From positions 57,673 through 121,672 of the forward strand of contig CALLPN010000035.1 in assembly GCA_938015435.1 (NCBI GenBank): DNA of 64,000 bases, in the 5' to 3' direction. The first letter of the stretch is position 1; every line of letters starts with the position of its first letter. Below are positions 56,201 through 63,879 of this stretch, in pieces. The DNA comes from an uncultured Saprospiraceae bacterium (GTDB taxonomy: Bacteria > Bacteroidota > Bacteroidia > Chitinophagales > Saprospiraceae). The position numbers and the translations under genes are program-made. Under the pieces are notes generated by a model. That model was not told where the DNA came from. It did no database searches and saw only the letters and a list, made by a program, of their open reading frames with translations.

Positions 56201-58774
56201 CCAAGCATTAGAGCTAGAAGAACTAGATCCTGACGATTTGGAGAACCCTCCACCAATGCCAAACACAACTCCGGCAAACCCTCCAACAGCACCAGCCGCT
56301 CCCCAAGCGCTTGAACCACTTTCGGTACTTGCATTAGATCCACCATTCATATTTTGACTAATTGATCCATTTGCGATCTCATTTATATCACGATCCCTAC
56401 TAAGAGAATTATTCAAATTTTCTTGATATTCCATCATCTCTGTCCCACTAGCTGCCTCTCTTCGTTCCCAATCAAATGTGACTATTTGCTTTTTTTGACC
56501 AGGAGCCAATGGAAGACTATATAGCAAATCTCCTAACGAATATCCATCATTAACCCATTCCTGCTTAAACTGTAAAAGGTGTCCATGTGCCAACGAGGTC
56601 GCCTGATAGATTGTTGGATCTTCATCCCAATCTATTGGATTATTTGCATCCAGTAGTCGTCTACCCGCAGCTCTATTGATAGGACTTGGCTTAATTCTTT
56701 GTTTTAACTCTCTTGCCTTACTTTCATTTATAGCTGTAGCAAGAGTTTCTAGTTTCAGACCATGCCTACTATTAGTATACTTTAATATGATGTCCTTATC
56801 AATCTCCATTTCTCTAAAATTTTGAGGTAAAGATTGAGGTAATTCATTCTCAGCTTCCGAGTCAAAATCTGTTACTAGATCAATAAAGTCACTTACTCTC
56901 ATTTTACCATCTTCCATTAATGTAAGTCCTCTAATTTGAGGTTCTGTTGTTCTTACAATTGAGTAATAGGTAAATTCTTCAAGGACTTTTCGAGGTTTAT
57001 GAAAATCCAATTCTTTACAGTCTCCACATCCACAATCTTCATCTTCAACACCAACAGGTTTATTAACTACTAGAATAATTTGCTGAGGAAAAAATAGTTT
57101 TTGATGTTCCACTTCCTTAATAGTACCACTTCTATTTTGTTGCCTTTCAATAACAATATCTTCTTCTAGCCTTATTATTGCTTTTCGTTCATCTTCATCA
57201 GAAACATCAATACCGACCACGGCAAAGGCAGAAGTGTAAGCACCTCTTGGAGTAATAAAATTAAATGAACCTTCAGCATTAGTTTTTAATGAATGTATTG
57301 GATAAAAATCCTTTTCAACTGGCTCTTCAACTTTTGTAGCGTATATAATAACTTGAACTTCCTTATATTTAATTTTCCCTAATTTATCTATTACATACCC
57401 TATTGTTTTTTTGGGCCTCTTAGGATAAGTTAAAATATCAAGATATTCGTCAATTACTCTTGGAGGAACATTAATTATCATCTCTCCATTTACTATAAGC
57501 TCAGATTGCTTCTTCGATCCCTGACCAATAATTTCGCCTCTCGGCGATTTTACCTGATATTTTATATCACTTATAAATCCAAAGAACTCTATGTCCACTA
57601 TCGCTTTTCCAGTCCGGTCATCAGTTTCAGTGAGCTGAATATCATACTCCTTCTCTACCGTAGACAGCTTGTTATAATTCTGATCAATAATATCATAGAT
57701 CAAGATTACTTTGTGATCGGTCCATATATTGGGCCCTTCATTTGCATCTTCTTTTACAATTACATTATCAGTGTACCTCATAAGCCGAGGAAGCGTTAGT
57801 TCTATTAAATCGTCATCGTTTCCTGCTTCGATTTTTAAGTTACTCCAGCTTGGTTCTTCGAGAATTTCACCGTGTTTAGTAACTATTTTTACCTTTATAC
57901 TTTCTAATGATTCTACATCAACAAGGTCAACAGCATTTGATATCAAAGGCTTAAAATCAAAATTATACCTTTTATATTTTACTCCACGTTTATTATATCT
58001 CGCTTCAATAATGACTTTGGCCGATAGTAAATTCTTAGTAGTTTCTCTATGCAATAATTTGTTAGCTACATTTTCAGCATTGTCAGCCTCTTCCTCAATT
58101 GGAGCTGGCTCATTGAATTTTAAGTCAAGAGAATAATTAAACAATTGTTTCGCTTGCTCTAACTCTATTGAGACTACCCCACCTTTTCCGACTGTTTTTG
58201 AATGAGTAGAAACTCTAGTTCCATGAGGAGTGAGAAGTATAATTGTAACATTAAGATTATGTGGTGTTAGAGATAACGTTGCCATTCTTAGACTTACATT
58301 AATCTCATCAGATACAGGATATTCTTTACTTCTTAGCTTACTTTTTTTCTGCGGAGATAGTAGACTAGAAGTAAACTTAAAAACATCCTGATACTGAATT
58401 ATCACTTTGTGTTTCTTGAAAGATTCGGCATTTATTAATTTAAGATTAAAGTTAAATGTGTTATCAATCTTCAAACTACCCGAAGAAATAATTAATCCTG
58501 AAGACGATGTTGGAATCCATGAAGATGGAGAACTAGGGCTATCTTTCACAATAATAGAATCTGCAACGAGAGGTGCTGGCGAAAGGCCAACTTCTACGCT
58601 TTCTATAAATTTATTGATGTCAGGCACTTTTAGGATTTCGGCAATCTCAATAGTGGTTTTACCTTCTTTGGCCAGCAATTTTGCTTTACTAACTTTTGCC
58701 TTTCCTATTCCAGGTACTTTATCAATTATATCTTTTTCAGTCGCAGTAATTAAATTGGTTTTTTTTGTGGGCAT
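53234..58774 (-). CDS. Large multi-domain protein of unknown function
   Basis: This 1846-residue protein has no signal peptide. The N-terminus (about 8-55) is a helix-hairpin-helix-like stretch (IIDKVPGIGKAKVSKAKLL). Beta-rich segments follow (about 100-560). A small cysteine cluster (DCGCGDC) lies near 580. The most distinctive block (about 700-980) has SLGDLLYSLPLAPGQKKQIV. It continues with a Gly/Ser-rich stretch near 800-860, then SSRDSTMNSLQQLRD, RSQRSTVIQTV and YNHCHALTIQYFEVLRH. Near 1340-1370 is KGVFAEAVMGKCNSC..FWRWEESPIP. I recall related unannotated giants in other phyla. The C-terminus (about 1640-1846) contains HPVHGHREFGL and YFYTKGADRQ and looks like a separate module. It opens an operon with the SH3b-CHAP, small-membrane and HExxH genes. 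No function can be assigned. Confidence 0.7.
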   Translation of the reverse strand: MPTKKTNLITATEKDIIDKVPGIGKAKVSKAKLLAKEGKTTIEIAEILKVPDINKFIESVEVGLSPAPLVADSIIVKDSPSSPSSWIPTSSSGLIISSGSLKIDNTFNFNLKLINAESFKKHKVIIQYQDVFKFTSSLLSPQKKSKLRSKEYPVSDEINVSLRMATLSLTPHNLNVTIILLTPHGTRVSTHSKTVGKGGVVSIELEQAKQLFNYSLDLKFNEPAPIEEEADNAENVANKLLHRETTKNLLSAKVIIEARYNKRGVKYKRYNFDFKPLISNAVDLVDVESLESIKVKIVTKHGEILEEPSWSNLKIEAGNDDDLIELTLPRLMRYTDNVIVKEDANEGPNIWTDHKVILIYDIIDQNYNKLSTVEKEYDIQLTETDDRTGKAIVDIEFFGFISDIKYQVKSPRGEIIGQGSKKQSELIVNGEMIINVPPRVIDEYLDILTYPKRPKKTIGYVIDKLGKIKYKEVQVIIYATKVEEPVEKDFYPIHSLKTNAEGSFNFITPRGAYTSAFAVVGIDVSDEDERKAIIRLEEDIVIERQQNRSGTIKEVEHQKLFFPQQIILVVNKPVGVEDEDCGCGDCKELDFHKPRKVLEEFTYYSIVRTTEPQIRGLTLMEDGKMRVSDFIDLVTDFDSEAENELPQSLPQNFREMEIDKDIILKYTNSRHGLKLETLATAINESKARELKQRIKPSPINRAAGRRLLDANNPIDWDEDPTIYQATSLAHGHLLQFKQEWVNDGYSLGDLLYSLPLAPGQKKQIVTFDWERREAASGTEMMEYQENLNNSLSRDRDINEIANGSISQNMNGGSNASTESGSSAWGAAGAVGGFAGVVFGIGGGFSKSSGSSSSSSNAWQNSSRDSTMNSLQQLRDNTTQAASAVRSQRSTVIQTVSQGESFSVETESVANYNHCHALTIQYFEVLRHFQIQYRLSSVQECLFIPLEMGTFDTKKALRWRESLSKFLLNDPYSRKLELRRLIRSRRNPLMRGFDAIERRENSYENSDLPDGKYADSILKYVDGNLYLKFQLNRPTDEFEENGNEIQDYTRWGMFGGGYIGSGGYIKKHIELYFEKQKEKRDHYFETEVAPLIASEFVQHLKVVAVFEGGGTKDLDIDFTLMSSYKNNKKVSVSMRMDSASSFQGVKRSDIVSIKITTTKMGDDGNSVPIEDLLPENSRAIVLSGYMGYKTDYLNSYLFKDSRINNDLVGKDGVSIYTPLNNMEERNPRKEDQELANSLLDHLNDNLEYYHHVIWSTMNPRRRFMFLDGIQVTDYSEIDNYPFGVIRSVASVVENKVIGVEGNCLIMPVAPGFRLDPNLKGKNVDLEEIYMPTTPIEPTQVSIPTKGVFAEAVMGKCNSCEKKEEDRFWRWEESPIPDSPTGIQQISTDSRRSEPLDTSPTPLSTPIVNIQNSPSAPDPTGLASLAQLLANPNFENITGLDGNQRNALQGLMSSYDTTKAFGQMASGLAGQGLQAGMTMAKLDAIKEAKQYGNISEDKAQEYSEKAIEESFDDGSLDKGLSQIKKIDELIENKSIDKGLGENLKNTILKQIAKDEGPKAFIDNENVKESLKLGKDVSYEDDSSKFSIEGKSDGLKAQFASAVMPTKYNLPPNIGEWEKLFNHEVEPKLIDELQSRGIVIQDFDNSDPESAINLDQYRIRIDKLPKKDDGSVFSEIDFLNYVRLNLNELLDTPWKQFSFKAYDDIAEEKWNSEDYLGALLQFDTLLDDLGVVVSEQNNLSWIFTTIRDSSWPIVGDVGTHPVHGHREFGLIEEDSNLYFYTKGADRQAEDIANFLGVDVFEKGHDFWIILFSNLVRVIKSMEGEAFLEPFESERYDYNSVKKKLKYYKM

Positions 58775-59389
58775 TATTATTTATTTTAATTCCGTTATAG
58801 CTATTTCGATTAGTGTTTGCTAAAGTTATAAGTGAATTTTTTCTCCCATTGAGGAAATTTGTCCGCCATAATTTTCGAACAAATGAAGGAAAATCTAATT
58901 TTTCATTCACAATAATTATTGAAATATAAAAACATAAAATCCTCAAAACAAAATAGAAAAGTGCCAACATAATGACTGGTTCAGTTTTTATGATGAACGG
59001 CATAAATTTTAAAGTGATCGGTAAGTCGAAATCTAAATTAAGCTAAAACGAGGTTCAATTTCTCCCTACTCAACATACTTTAGTAACTGACGGATAGTCT
59101 ATTTTGAAGTGCAAAAAATATTAGAATGAGAGGCTTTCCTTATTAATCGGAAGGAGAGCGATACGTTTGTTGAATTTGGAGTAGAACTAGAAATTACTAC
59201 ATACATAAGTCTCTAAATGCAATATCTAACTTAGCTGGAGTTGAAAATTTTAAAATCAATTTCATTGCCCAGAGTTATTTCTGTCGAATCATAGTTGACC
59301 CTGACTATATCTATTTAGCTAACCTACCTAGAAAAATCTGAAAACATAATAGCTTATAAATCAAGTGGCTTATAGACTTTTAATATTTG
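58775..59389. other. Gene-free flank of the island
   Basis: No supported gene lies in these 615 bp. An 88-codon frame at 58737-59003 (-) overlaps the upstream region of the giant gene and has biased, hydrophobic content without homology signals. A short + frame near 59140-59218 ends quickly. I see no repeat or hairpin. Confidence 0.55.
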
Positions 59390-59680
59390 CTAAAACATCC
59401 TTAGTGATCGCGTAAGGATCCCATATGACAGCTCAGAAAGATAGATATCTCCCTTCTTCAATTCAGTCTTAAGGAAGCGTTTGATATGAGCTAAAGCAGT
59501 TTTGTTATGACGAATAGTACCAGGCGCAAAGTCGGTAGTCATCTTTTGATTATGATATTCAAATGCGTCAAGCAAACTCATCTGATCATTATCTTCATTG
59601 AGGTATTTAGCCTTGACATCTGATACAGTAAAACGGCCTTTAGCCTTTCGAAGCTCCTCATGCTTCGGATTCAGCAGCTT
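59390..59680 (-). pseudogene. Tyrosine recombinase (integrase) fragment
   Basis: On the minus strand the frame from 59680 to 59390 reads LLNPKHEELRKAKGRF, then SLLDAFEYHNQKM and APGTIRHNKTALAHIKRFL. This is the N-terminal SAM-like core-binding domain of Bacteroidota integrases, with the expected 'FE-HN---(F)APGT--R-KT---H---FL' spacing. A TAA stop lies directly upstream and the frame ends after about 95 codons. The catalytic domain (R, H-x-x-R, Y) is absent. It marks the end of a former mobile element. Confidence 0.75.
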
Positions 59681-59849
59681 TTAACTTTCTGACAAAGAAA
59701 ATAATAGAGAACGTGGTTGCGGATCTCATATGATATTGTTTAAAATGATTGAAAAGATACACGCAAACCAATCGGTTTAGTGTGAAAACAATATCAAAGG
59801 CACTAAAAACACACAAACCTTACTGTCTGATAATCAATTAGTTAATGCA

Positions 59850-59894
59850 ACATCCATGTTTTTTTTTCATACTAACAATAAAAAACATGGATGT
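59850..59894. terminator. Hairpin with poly-T/poly-A stem base
   Basis: Perfect 14 bp arms ACATCCATGTTTTT and AAAAACATGGATGT are separated by 17 bases. The run of T within the arm suits a bidirectional terminator, but no nearby intact gene uses it. It may be a relic of the lost element. Confidence 0.45.
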
Positions 59895-59944
59895 ACACGT
59901 AAGAGATGCAATTCATTATGTTTGAATGAAAAGGCTAAAAACAT

Positions 59945-59978
59945 AAAAGCCTGTTAATCACAAGATTAACAGGCTTTT
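59945..59978. terminator. Strong hairpin, bidirectional terminator candidate
   Basis: A perfect 14 bp stem (AAAAGCCTGTTAAT with ATTAACAGGCTTTT) encloses a 6-base loop. It has T-runs at the base on both strands. It lies 22 bp before a tRNA-3'-end-like fragment. Confidence 0.6.
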
Positions 59979-60000
59979 GCTTGGAGATGTTACTCTCTCT

Positions 60001-60018
60001 GTGATCCCATCAGGATTC
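60001..60018 (-). other. tRNA 3'-end-like fragment, possible attachment site
   Basis: On the minus strand these 18 bases read GAATCCTGATGGGATCAC. That is like the end of a Bacteroidota tRNA from the T-loop to the acceptor stem. The rest of a tRNA is missing. It lies between an integrase fragment and a strong terminator hairpin, which would fit a used att site. The match is short and could be chance. Confidence 0.3.
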
Positions 60019-60195
60019 ATCCATATATCTTATAGCTATTGTAAATCAAGCTCTTAGAAGCTCCTTGAATGCCCTCGCCCCAAGCTCGCCCCATACAAAT
60101 TGAACCAATTTGTGATCCTGCAAGGATCCATAGTTCATGATCCAAAGATACACAATTGGTTCATTCTATTTAGTGATGATCAGCATTAGTTATGC
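60019..60195. other. Short gene-free stretch with small palindromes
   Basis: Two small palindromes are visible (ACAAATTG..CAATTTGT near 60097 and GATCCT..AGGATC just after it). No gene is seen. Confidence 0.4.
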
Positions 60196-60873
60196 TTAGT
60201 TTGTACTTGTAGAAAATCGACATTGAGGATAATTACTGCAACCTAAAAAGGCGGTTCCTGCATTAGTACCTTTCCTAGCTATTCTTTCTATAAGGTTGGA
60301 TCCACATTTTGGACAAACAGTTTTTGATGAATGTCGATTGCGTAAAGATCTTCTATGGTCTTTACTCGATATGGAGGATTCTGAAATATGCCTTTGAATT
60401 GAATTGACTATTTGAGTGACCTCTTCCGGAGAAAAGATTTCTTTTCGAAACTTTTTTATATACCTAGCCAATCCCCATTTACGAACGTTATCAGGCATAG
60501 GTGTTTTAAATTTACTACCTCCAACAAAATAAATTACCGGATATATTTTAGTTTCACCTAGCTTTAGATATTCAGCTAGAATTTTCTTCTGTCTAAAGGT
60601 TTGCCTTAGTGGATTTTGAAATGAATATTTCTTACCATAAATAGATTGTGTCCAGTTAGAATTTTTCTCAGATCCAAATATCCAACCTCTTCTATTTTTG
60701 GTTTCAACAATGAATAAACCATAAATTGAAACAATAAGGTGATCTAATTGAGTAGTACCATTTTTCGAAGGAAGTATGATATCATGAAATCTATGATAGG
60801 TCTTTTTTCGTAACCCCAACCATAGATAAAAGGTTGTTTTCTTTTCTCCAATCCAGCCACGCAATAAATTCAT
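60196..60873 (-). CDS. NERD-domain protein with topoisomerase-type zinc ribbon
   Basis: The protein has about 225 residues from the ATG at 60873, 2 bp after the AbiEii stop. The ATG at 60897 would overlap that gene. A NERD (nuclease-related) domain spans about 5-135, with TQLDHLIVSIYGLFIVETKNRRG (the D, E and K of the nuclease core) and a weak W motif. The C-terminus is a C4 zinc ribbon of topoisomerase IA type (CPKCGSNL..FLGCSNYPQC). NERD proteins are predicted to act on nucleic acids. Encoded next to a toxin-antitoxin pair, this gene may be part of a defence cluster. Confidence 0.85.
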   Translation of the reverse strand: MNLLRGWIGEKKTTFYLWLGLRKKTYHRFHDIILPSKNGTTQLDHLIVSIYGLFIVETKNRRGWIFGSEKNSNWTQSIYGKKYSFQNPLRQTFRQKKILAEYLKLGETKIYPVIYFVGGSKFKTPMPDNVRKWGLARYIKKFRKEIFSPEEVTQIVNSIQRHISESSISSKDHRRSLRNRHSSKTVCPKCGSNLIERIARKGTNAGTAFLGCSNYPQCRFSTSTN

Positions 60874-60875
60874 AT

Positions 60876-61856
60876 CTACTTTTCTATATCGGACCAATCT
60901 AAATCATCTACCCGACTCTTGATTGATTTCATTGTTGAAAGTACGTCTTCTTCATTTGGTAATATTCCATAAATCAAGTCCGAAAATTCATTATTGTACG
61001 TAGAAGTTAATTGACTCCAGATCATCTCCAGATCACCAAATATTACTGCCTTACTAGGGTGATATTTTAGCCAGTCGTTATTATTTTTAAAACTCACAAC
61101 ATCATCCTTAGCTACTCTTATAATCATATCTAAAAATCCTTGTGAATCGAAGAATGCCTTCAAGGTATTTATTTTCAACATTTGATGTAAATCATATATA
61201 TGCCTAACTTTTAATCTTAGAGATACAATTGGATCTTTGTCGTCAGAAAATCTGACTAGACTCATTATCTTCTCACACAACGTTCTTTTGGGATCCAAGA
61301 CTTTTGCATTGAATGGCAACAAATTGTATTGCTCTATCATCTGCCCCTGGTCCGTACTGAACATCATGTCATGAATATAACTACTAATGACTTCTTGGGT
61401 GTAGGGTTCGTGACGACCTAACCAAGTAGCTTCTAACACAATGAAGTCTCGCACTTGTCCAAACGTCCCTTTGAATACTTTGGAATATTGGTGTGCCGTT
61501 TTTCTGATGTTCCCTTTTTTATTTGTGATTCCTGGTTCATCAAATTCTGGTAAGTACTCTCCTACTTTTTTACTTATATTTCTAATCTTCTTAGTAAGCT
61601 GTCCTGATGTTTCACCTTCATTCCTGAGCACAACGAGATCAATATCTTCAGAAAATCGTTCTATCATATTAAAGCATTTCGACAATGCCGTACCGCCTTT
61701 AAATACTGTATAATCTCCTACCTCATTAGTAAATATGATATGAAGTGCATAAGTAACCCAATAGTCTTTCTCTATGAATATATCTGGTATATTCATCTTC
61801 TGAGCTGTAGCTCTTATGGCTTGTTGAAATAATGTCTTGTTTTCGTGTAGCCTCAT
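60876..61856 (-). CDS. AbiEii-family nucleotidyltransferase toxin
   Basis: This protein has 326 residues from the ATG at 61856. That start overlaps the antitoxin stop as ATGA, so it is preferred over 61868. The nucleotidyltransferase signature is FKGGTALSK (52-60) followed by ERFSEDIDL (66-74), which carries the paired catalytic Asp residues. The partner gene directly upstream is an AbiEi-type antitoxin. AbiEii toxins of type IV toxin-antitoxin systems transfer nucleotides and arrest growth, giving phage resistance. Motifs are intact. Confidence 0.92.
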   Translation of the reverse strand: MRLHENKTLFQQAIRATAQKMNIPDIFIEKDYWVTYALHIIFTNEVGDYTVFKGGTALSKCFNMIERFSEDIDLVVLRNEGETSGQLTKKIRNISKKVGEYLPEFDEPGITNKKGNIRKTAHQYSKVFKGTFGQVRDFIVLEATWLGRHEPYTQEVISSYIHDMMFSTDQGQMIEQYNLLPFNAKVLDPKRTLCEKIMSLVRFSDDKDPIVSLRLKVRHIYDLHQMLKINTLKAFFDSQGFLDMIIRVAKDDVVSFKNNNDWLKYHPSKAVIFGDLEMIWSQLTSTYNNEFSDLIYGILPNEEDVLSTMKSIKSRVDDLDWSDIEK

Positions 61857-62524
61857 TCTATATTCCATTTATCAGTATGAGCAAGGATACTATCTACTCC
61901 TGGAATACTGTAGTTTGAAATAGGATTAAGCGAATCAAACAGCACTTTAGATTCCTCCGCAAATTCACACTCATCCAACATAGCACCAAGTAATGCTCTT
62001 GTAGATGGTGGATATTTCTTTGCCAACCTAACTAATTTCATAATGCCGTCAGAACGCCAATCCTTTATACGCTTCATTATTTGCAAGCAAACTTTCTCCG
62101 GTGTAGTGTCCGGTATCTTCTTGATATAGCGTAACACATCCAATATCTGTAGCAGAGGTATATTCTCTTTGGTGATGGTGTTTTTTTGTTTGACAAATGA
62201 TATTGTAAATCGACCTCTTGTAAATTTTGGACGCACATCATTCTTCCCAATTTGTATAGTATTACTGATCTGAGTAGTCAGTCCTAGCAAAGAATATACA
62301 CTCAAGCCTGTGAGATATCCTATGGCCTTATCTCCATCTTCTATTAGATCTTTAACAATCTGGTATCTTTCTGGCTCTAACGTACCGAATGGCGTAAGTT
62401 CTTCTTTGTAGTACCTTCCTTTTGACAACTTGGTGATTTTATCTTTGGCTACCATCCTATTAAGCGCTTTGATAATAGCTTCTCTAGAATGCACCTCACT
62501 AGTAAAGTCCTCGTAGGTGAACAC
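61853..62524 (-). CDS. AbiEi-type antitoxin (DUF6088 family), probably longer at the N-terminus
   Basis: Antitoxin of the AbiEii toxin. GTG at 62524 gives 223 residues, with a winged-helix start (YEDF..SREAIIKALNRMV..DKITKLSKGRYY). The frame stays open upstream and reads LKTSEYIDFKINRLPKGYVFTYEDF, which fits the usual beginning of this family. It has no ATG, GTG or TTG there, only CTG at 62576-62578. The real start may therefore be non-ATG, or the ATG was mutated. The protein should autorepress the operon: a 14 bp perfect inverted repeat lies just upstream (62605-62642). The C-terminus has an AbiEi-like fold (about 90-223). Confidence 0.85.
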   Translation of the reverse strand: MFTYEDFTSEVHSREAIIKALNRMVAKDKITKLSKGRYYKEELTPFGTLEPERYQIVKDLIEDGDKAIGYLTGLSVYSLLGLTTQISNTIQIGKNDVRPKFTRGRFTISFVKQKNTITKENIPLLQILDVLRYIKKIPDTTPEKVCLQIMKRIKDWRSDGIMKLVRLAKKYPPSTRALLGAMLDECEFAEESKVLFDSLNPISNYSIPGVDSILAHTDKWNIE

Positions 62525-62604
62525 ATACCCCTTTGGGAGTCTATTTATCTTAAAGTCAATGTATTCGGATGTTTTCAGCGTATTGTATTTTTATCAAAGA
62601 TAGC

Positions 62605-62642
62605 AATTTGTCCAGTTTATTAGTTAAAAAACTGGACAAATT
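62605..62642 (-). promoter_or_regulatory. Inverted-repeat operator upstream of the AbiEi/AbiEii pair
   Basis: A perfect 14 bp inverted repeat (AATTTGTCCAGTTT with AAACTGGACAAATT) has a 10-base spacer. It lies 27 bp above the CTG codon and 81 bp above the GTG. AbiEi antitoxins are known to repress their operons through inverted repeats, so this is the natural operator. Confidence 0.7.
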
Positions 62643-62686
62643 AATTTTTCCGTTAAACACTATAATTCAATTGGCAGCAAAATGAC

Positions 62687-62986
62687 CTAATACTCACTAG
62701 GCCACAAAACAGTAGTAGATGAACGATCAGCCTCCGTAATGACCCAAATCCGATCTCCGAGAAAAGAATGAATCTCACTACACTCATAAACTGAAAAGAG
62801 ACGACAACCAGTAACCAAAGCCATCTCATTACTCTCATGATCCTCATTAGCTACCTCACCCCAATCACCTCCCTCATGCCTCATAAGCGAAGTGTAAATG
62901 AAAGTATGAAATGAAAGATCCGAAGACATAAGAGACTGAATAGATGAAGTGGCAACTACCTGCCCTATAGAAAATGATGAAAGCAT
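62687..62986 (-). CDS. Small conserved protein, first of three tandem paralogues
   Basis: This 99-residue protein starts MLSSFSIGQVVAT, then has HEGGDWGEV (near 37-45), SNEMALVTGCRLFSVY, and ends DRIWVITEADRSSTTVLWPSEY. I recognise this as a short family common on plasmids and chromosomes of many phyla. It is sometimes mislabelled as a restriction M subunit, and its function is unknown. Of the three copies here it best keeps the family motif (GDWG, WVITEADRS-TTVL-PSEY). A conserved leader lies 76-108 bp upstream (63062-63094). Confidence 0.72.
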   Translation of the reverse strand: MLSSFSIGQVVATSSIQSLMSSDLSFHTFIYTSLMRHEGGDWGEVANEDHESNEMALVTGCRLFSVYECSEIHSFLGDRIWVITEADRSSTTVLWPSEY

Positions 62987-63039
62987 AATGTGAAATGTAT
63001 ATAATGAAACTATGTGTATGACGATGCATACTATCGATG

Positions 63040-63170
63040 CTATACCAGGGAAGAGAAATACATATGCAAGGTGGATCGCCGACGAAGGAGGTGCCAGACC
63101 TGGCGATGGTAATCACTTTGGTCAGACCTTTCAGATGTAGAGCTCTGCACCTAATTATGCATAGAATAGT
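63040..63170 (-). repeat. Conserved leader, copy 1
   Basis: This is a repeat of the segment at 63880-64000. A 33 bp core (63062-63094) is identical to 63904-63936, and the flanks share scattered words (AGATGTAGA, TATGCAT). It lies just upstream of the first small paralogue on the minus strand. It could be a promoter leader, an RNA element, or a remnant of duplication. Confidence 0.7.
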
Positions 63171-63185
63171 GTGTAGAAAAACAAC

Positions 63186-63479
63186 CTACTCCCTAATCGA
63201 TACTACAGTAACACTAAGCATCAAGTCAGTAATGATAATCAAAGCATGACCAAGCGGCTCAAACTCCTCAACCAACTCATACTGAGAACTAACGCTAGTA
63301 CCTGCAGAAAGACCAAAGTCACTAAGCGAAGCCTCGAACTCACTCAGCGAACCCCAATAACCCTGCTGATGCATACCCATAACAAAGTCGATGTACTCTA
63401 AAAACCTAGGTGACACTGATACAATGACAACTACTGAATGCGTGTAGTGGACGACGCCCACCTCAAATAATATACTCAT
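63186..63479 (-). CDS. Small diverged paralogue, second of three
   Basis: This 97-residue protein starts at 63479 (MSILFEVGVV). It aligns with the first copy by SILFEVG-VV (start), HQQGYWGSL, then LSAGTSVSSQYE and LIIITDLMLSVTVVSI. The family motif is retained in outline (G-WG; hydrophobic-IT-x-x-x-S-T-V) but most charged key residues are lost. An earlier in-frame ATG at 63575 lies within the third copy, so I used the one matching the family start. Divergence may mean a new role or decay. Confidence 0.55.
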   Translation of the reverse strand: MSILFEVGVVHYTHSVVVIVSVSPRFLEYIDFVMGMHQQGYWGSLSEFEASLSDFGLSAGTSVSSQYELVEEFEPLGHALIIITDLMLSVTVVSIRE

Positions 63480-63512
63480 GATATAGATGTGAAAAGTGAA
63501 GAAAAAAGAAGA

Positions 63513-63529
63513 GGAGCTAAAAGAGCTCC
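63513..63529 (-). terminator. Short terminator or attenuator hairpin between copies
   Basis: Six-base arms GGAGCT and AGCTCC flank a 5-base loop. On the minus strand TCTTCTTTTTTC follows. It overlaps the stop of the third copy and lies 34 bp before the second copy's start. The stem is short. Confidence 0.4.
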
Positions 63530-63822
63530 CCTGCAAATGAAACGATAGTAGTATCTCTCGACCTAGGTGACACAACTAACAACTGCTGACCATGCAACTG
63601 AGAAAATGCTAACTCAAACTCAAAGACACTGTGATACCGACCACCAACCAAATAAGCCGACTGACAACACTGAAGCTCTGGACCATAGACCTGACCAAAC
63701 TCACCATGACGATGACGCTCTAATGACTGACGAATAAAAAATAACAAATGAAGATCAAGTGAAAGGCACTCACTAACCTGTGGAGATAACTGAACTGAGC
63801 CAGCTGTATAAGATGTAACCAT
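63517..63822 (-). CDS. Small diverged paralogue, third of three
   Basis: This 101-residue protein starts at 63822 (MVTSYTAGSVQLSPQV). It aligns with the family by HRHGEFGQVYGPE, YLVGGRYHSVFEFE and LLVVSPRSRDTTIVSFAGELF, matching WVITEADRSSTTVLWPSEY of the first copy. An earlier ATG at 63870 is open but adds only hydrophobic noise. A conserved leader copy lies 82-114 bp upstream (63904-63936). Confidence 0.55.
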   Translation of the reverse strand: MVTSYTAGSVQLSPQVSECLSLDLHLLFFIRQSLERHRHGEFGQVYGPELQCCQSAYLVGGRYHSVFEFELAFSQLHGQQLLVVSPRSRDTTIVSFAGELF

Positions 63823-63879
63823 AACGATATAATGTATAAATGATAAAATACTGATGAGACTGATGCTCATACTATCGTA

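Noticed and set aside
58737..59003. 88-codon minus-strand frame upstream of the giant gene
   Set aside because: It overlaps the giant gene's start, has low-complexity hydrophobic content, and no sign of a domain.
59140..59218. Possible remainder of the PL6 lyase gene on the + strand
   Set aside because: A short frame has a faint resemblance to lyase motifs but is too short and too weak to support the claim.
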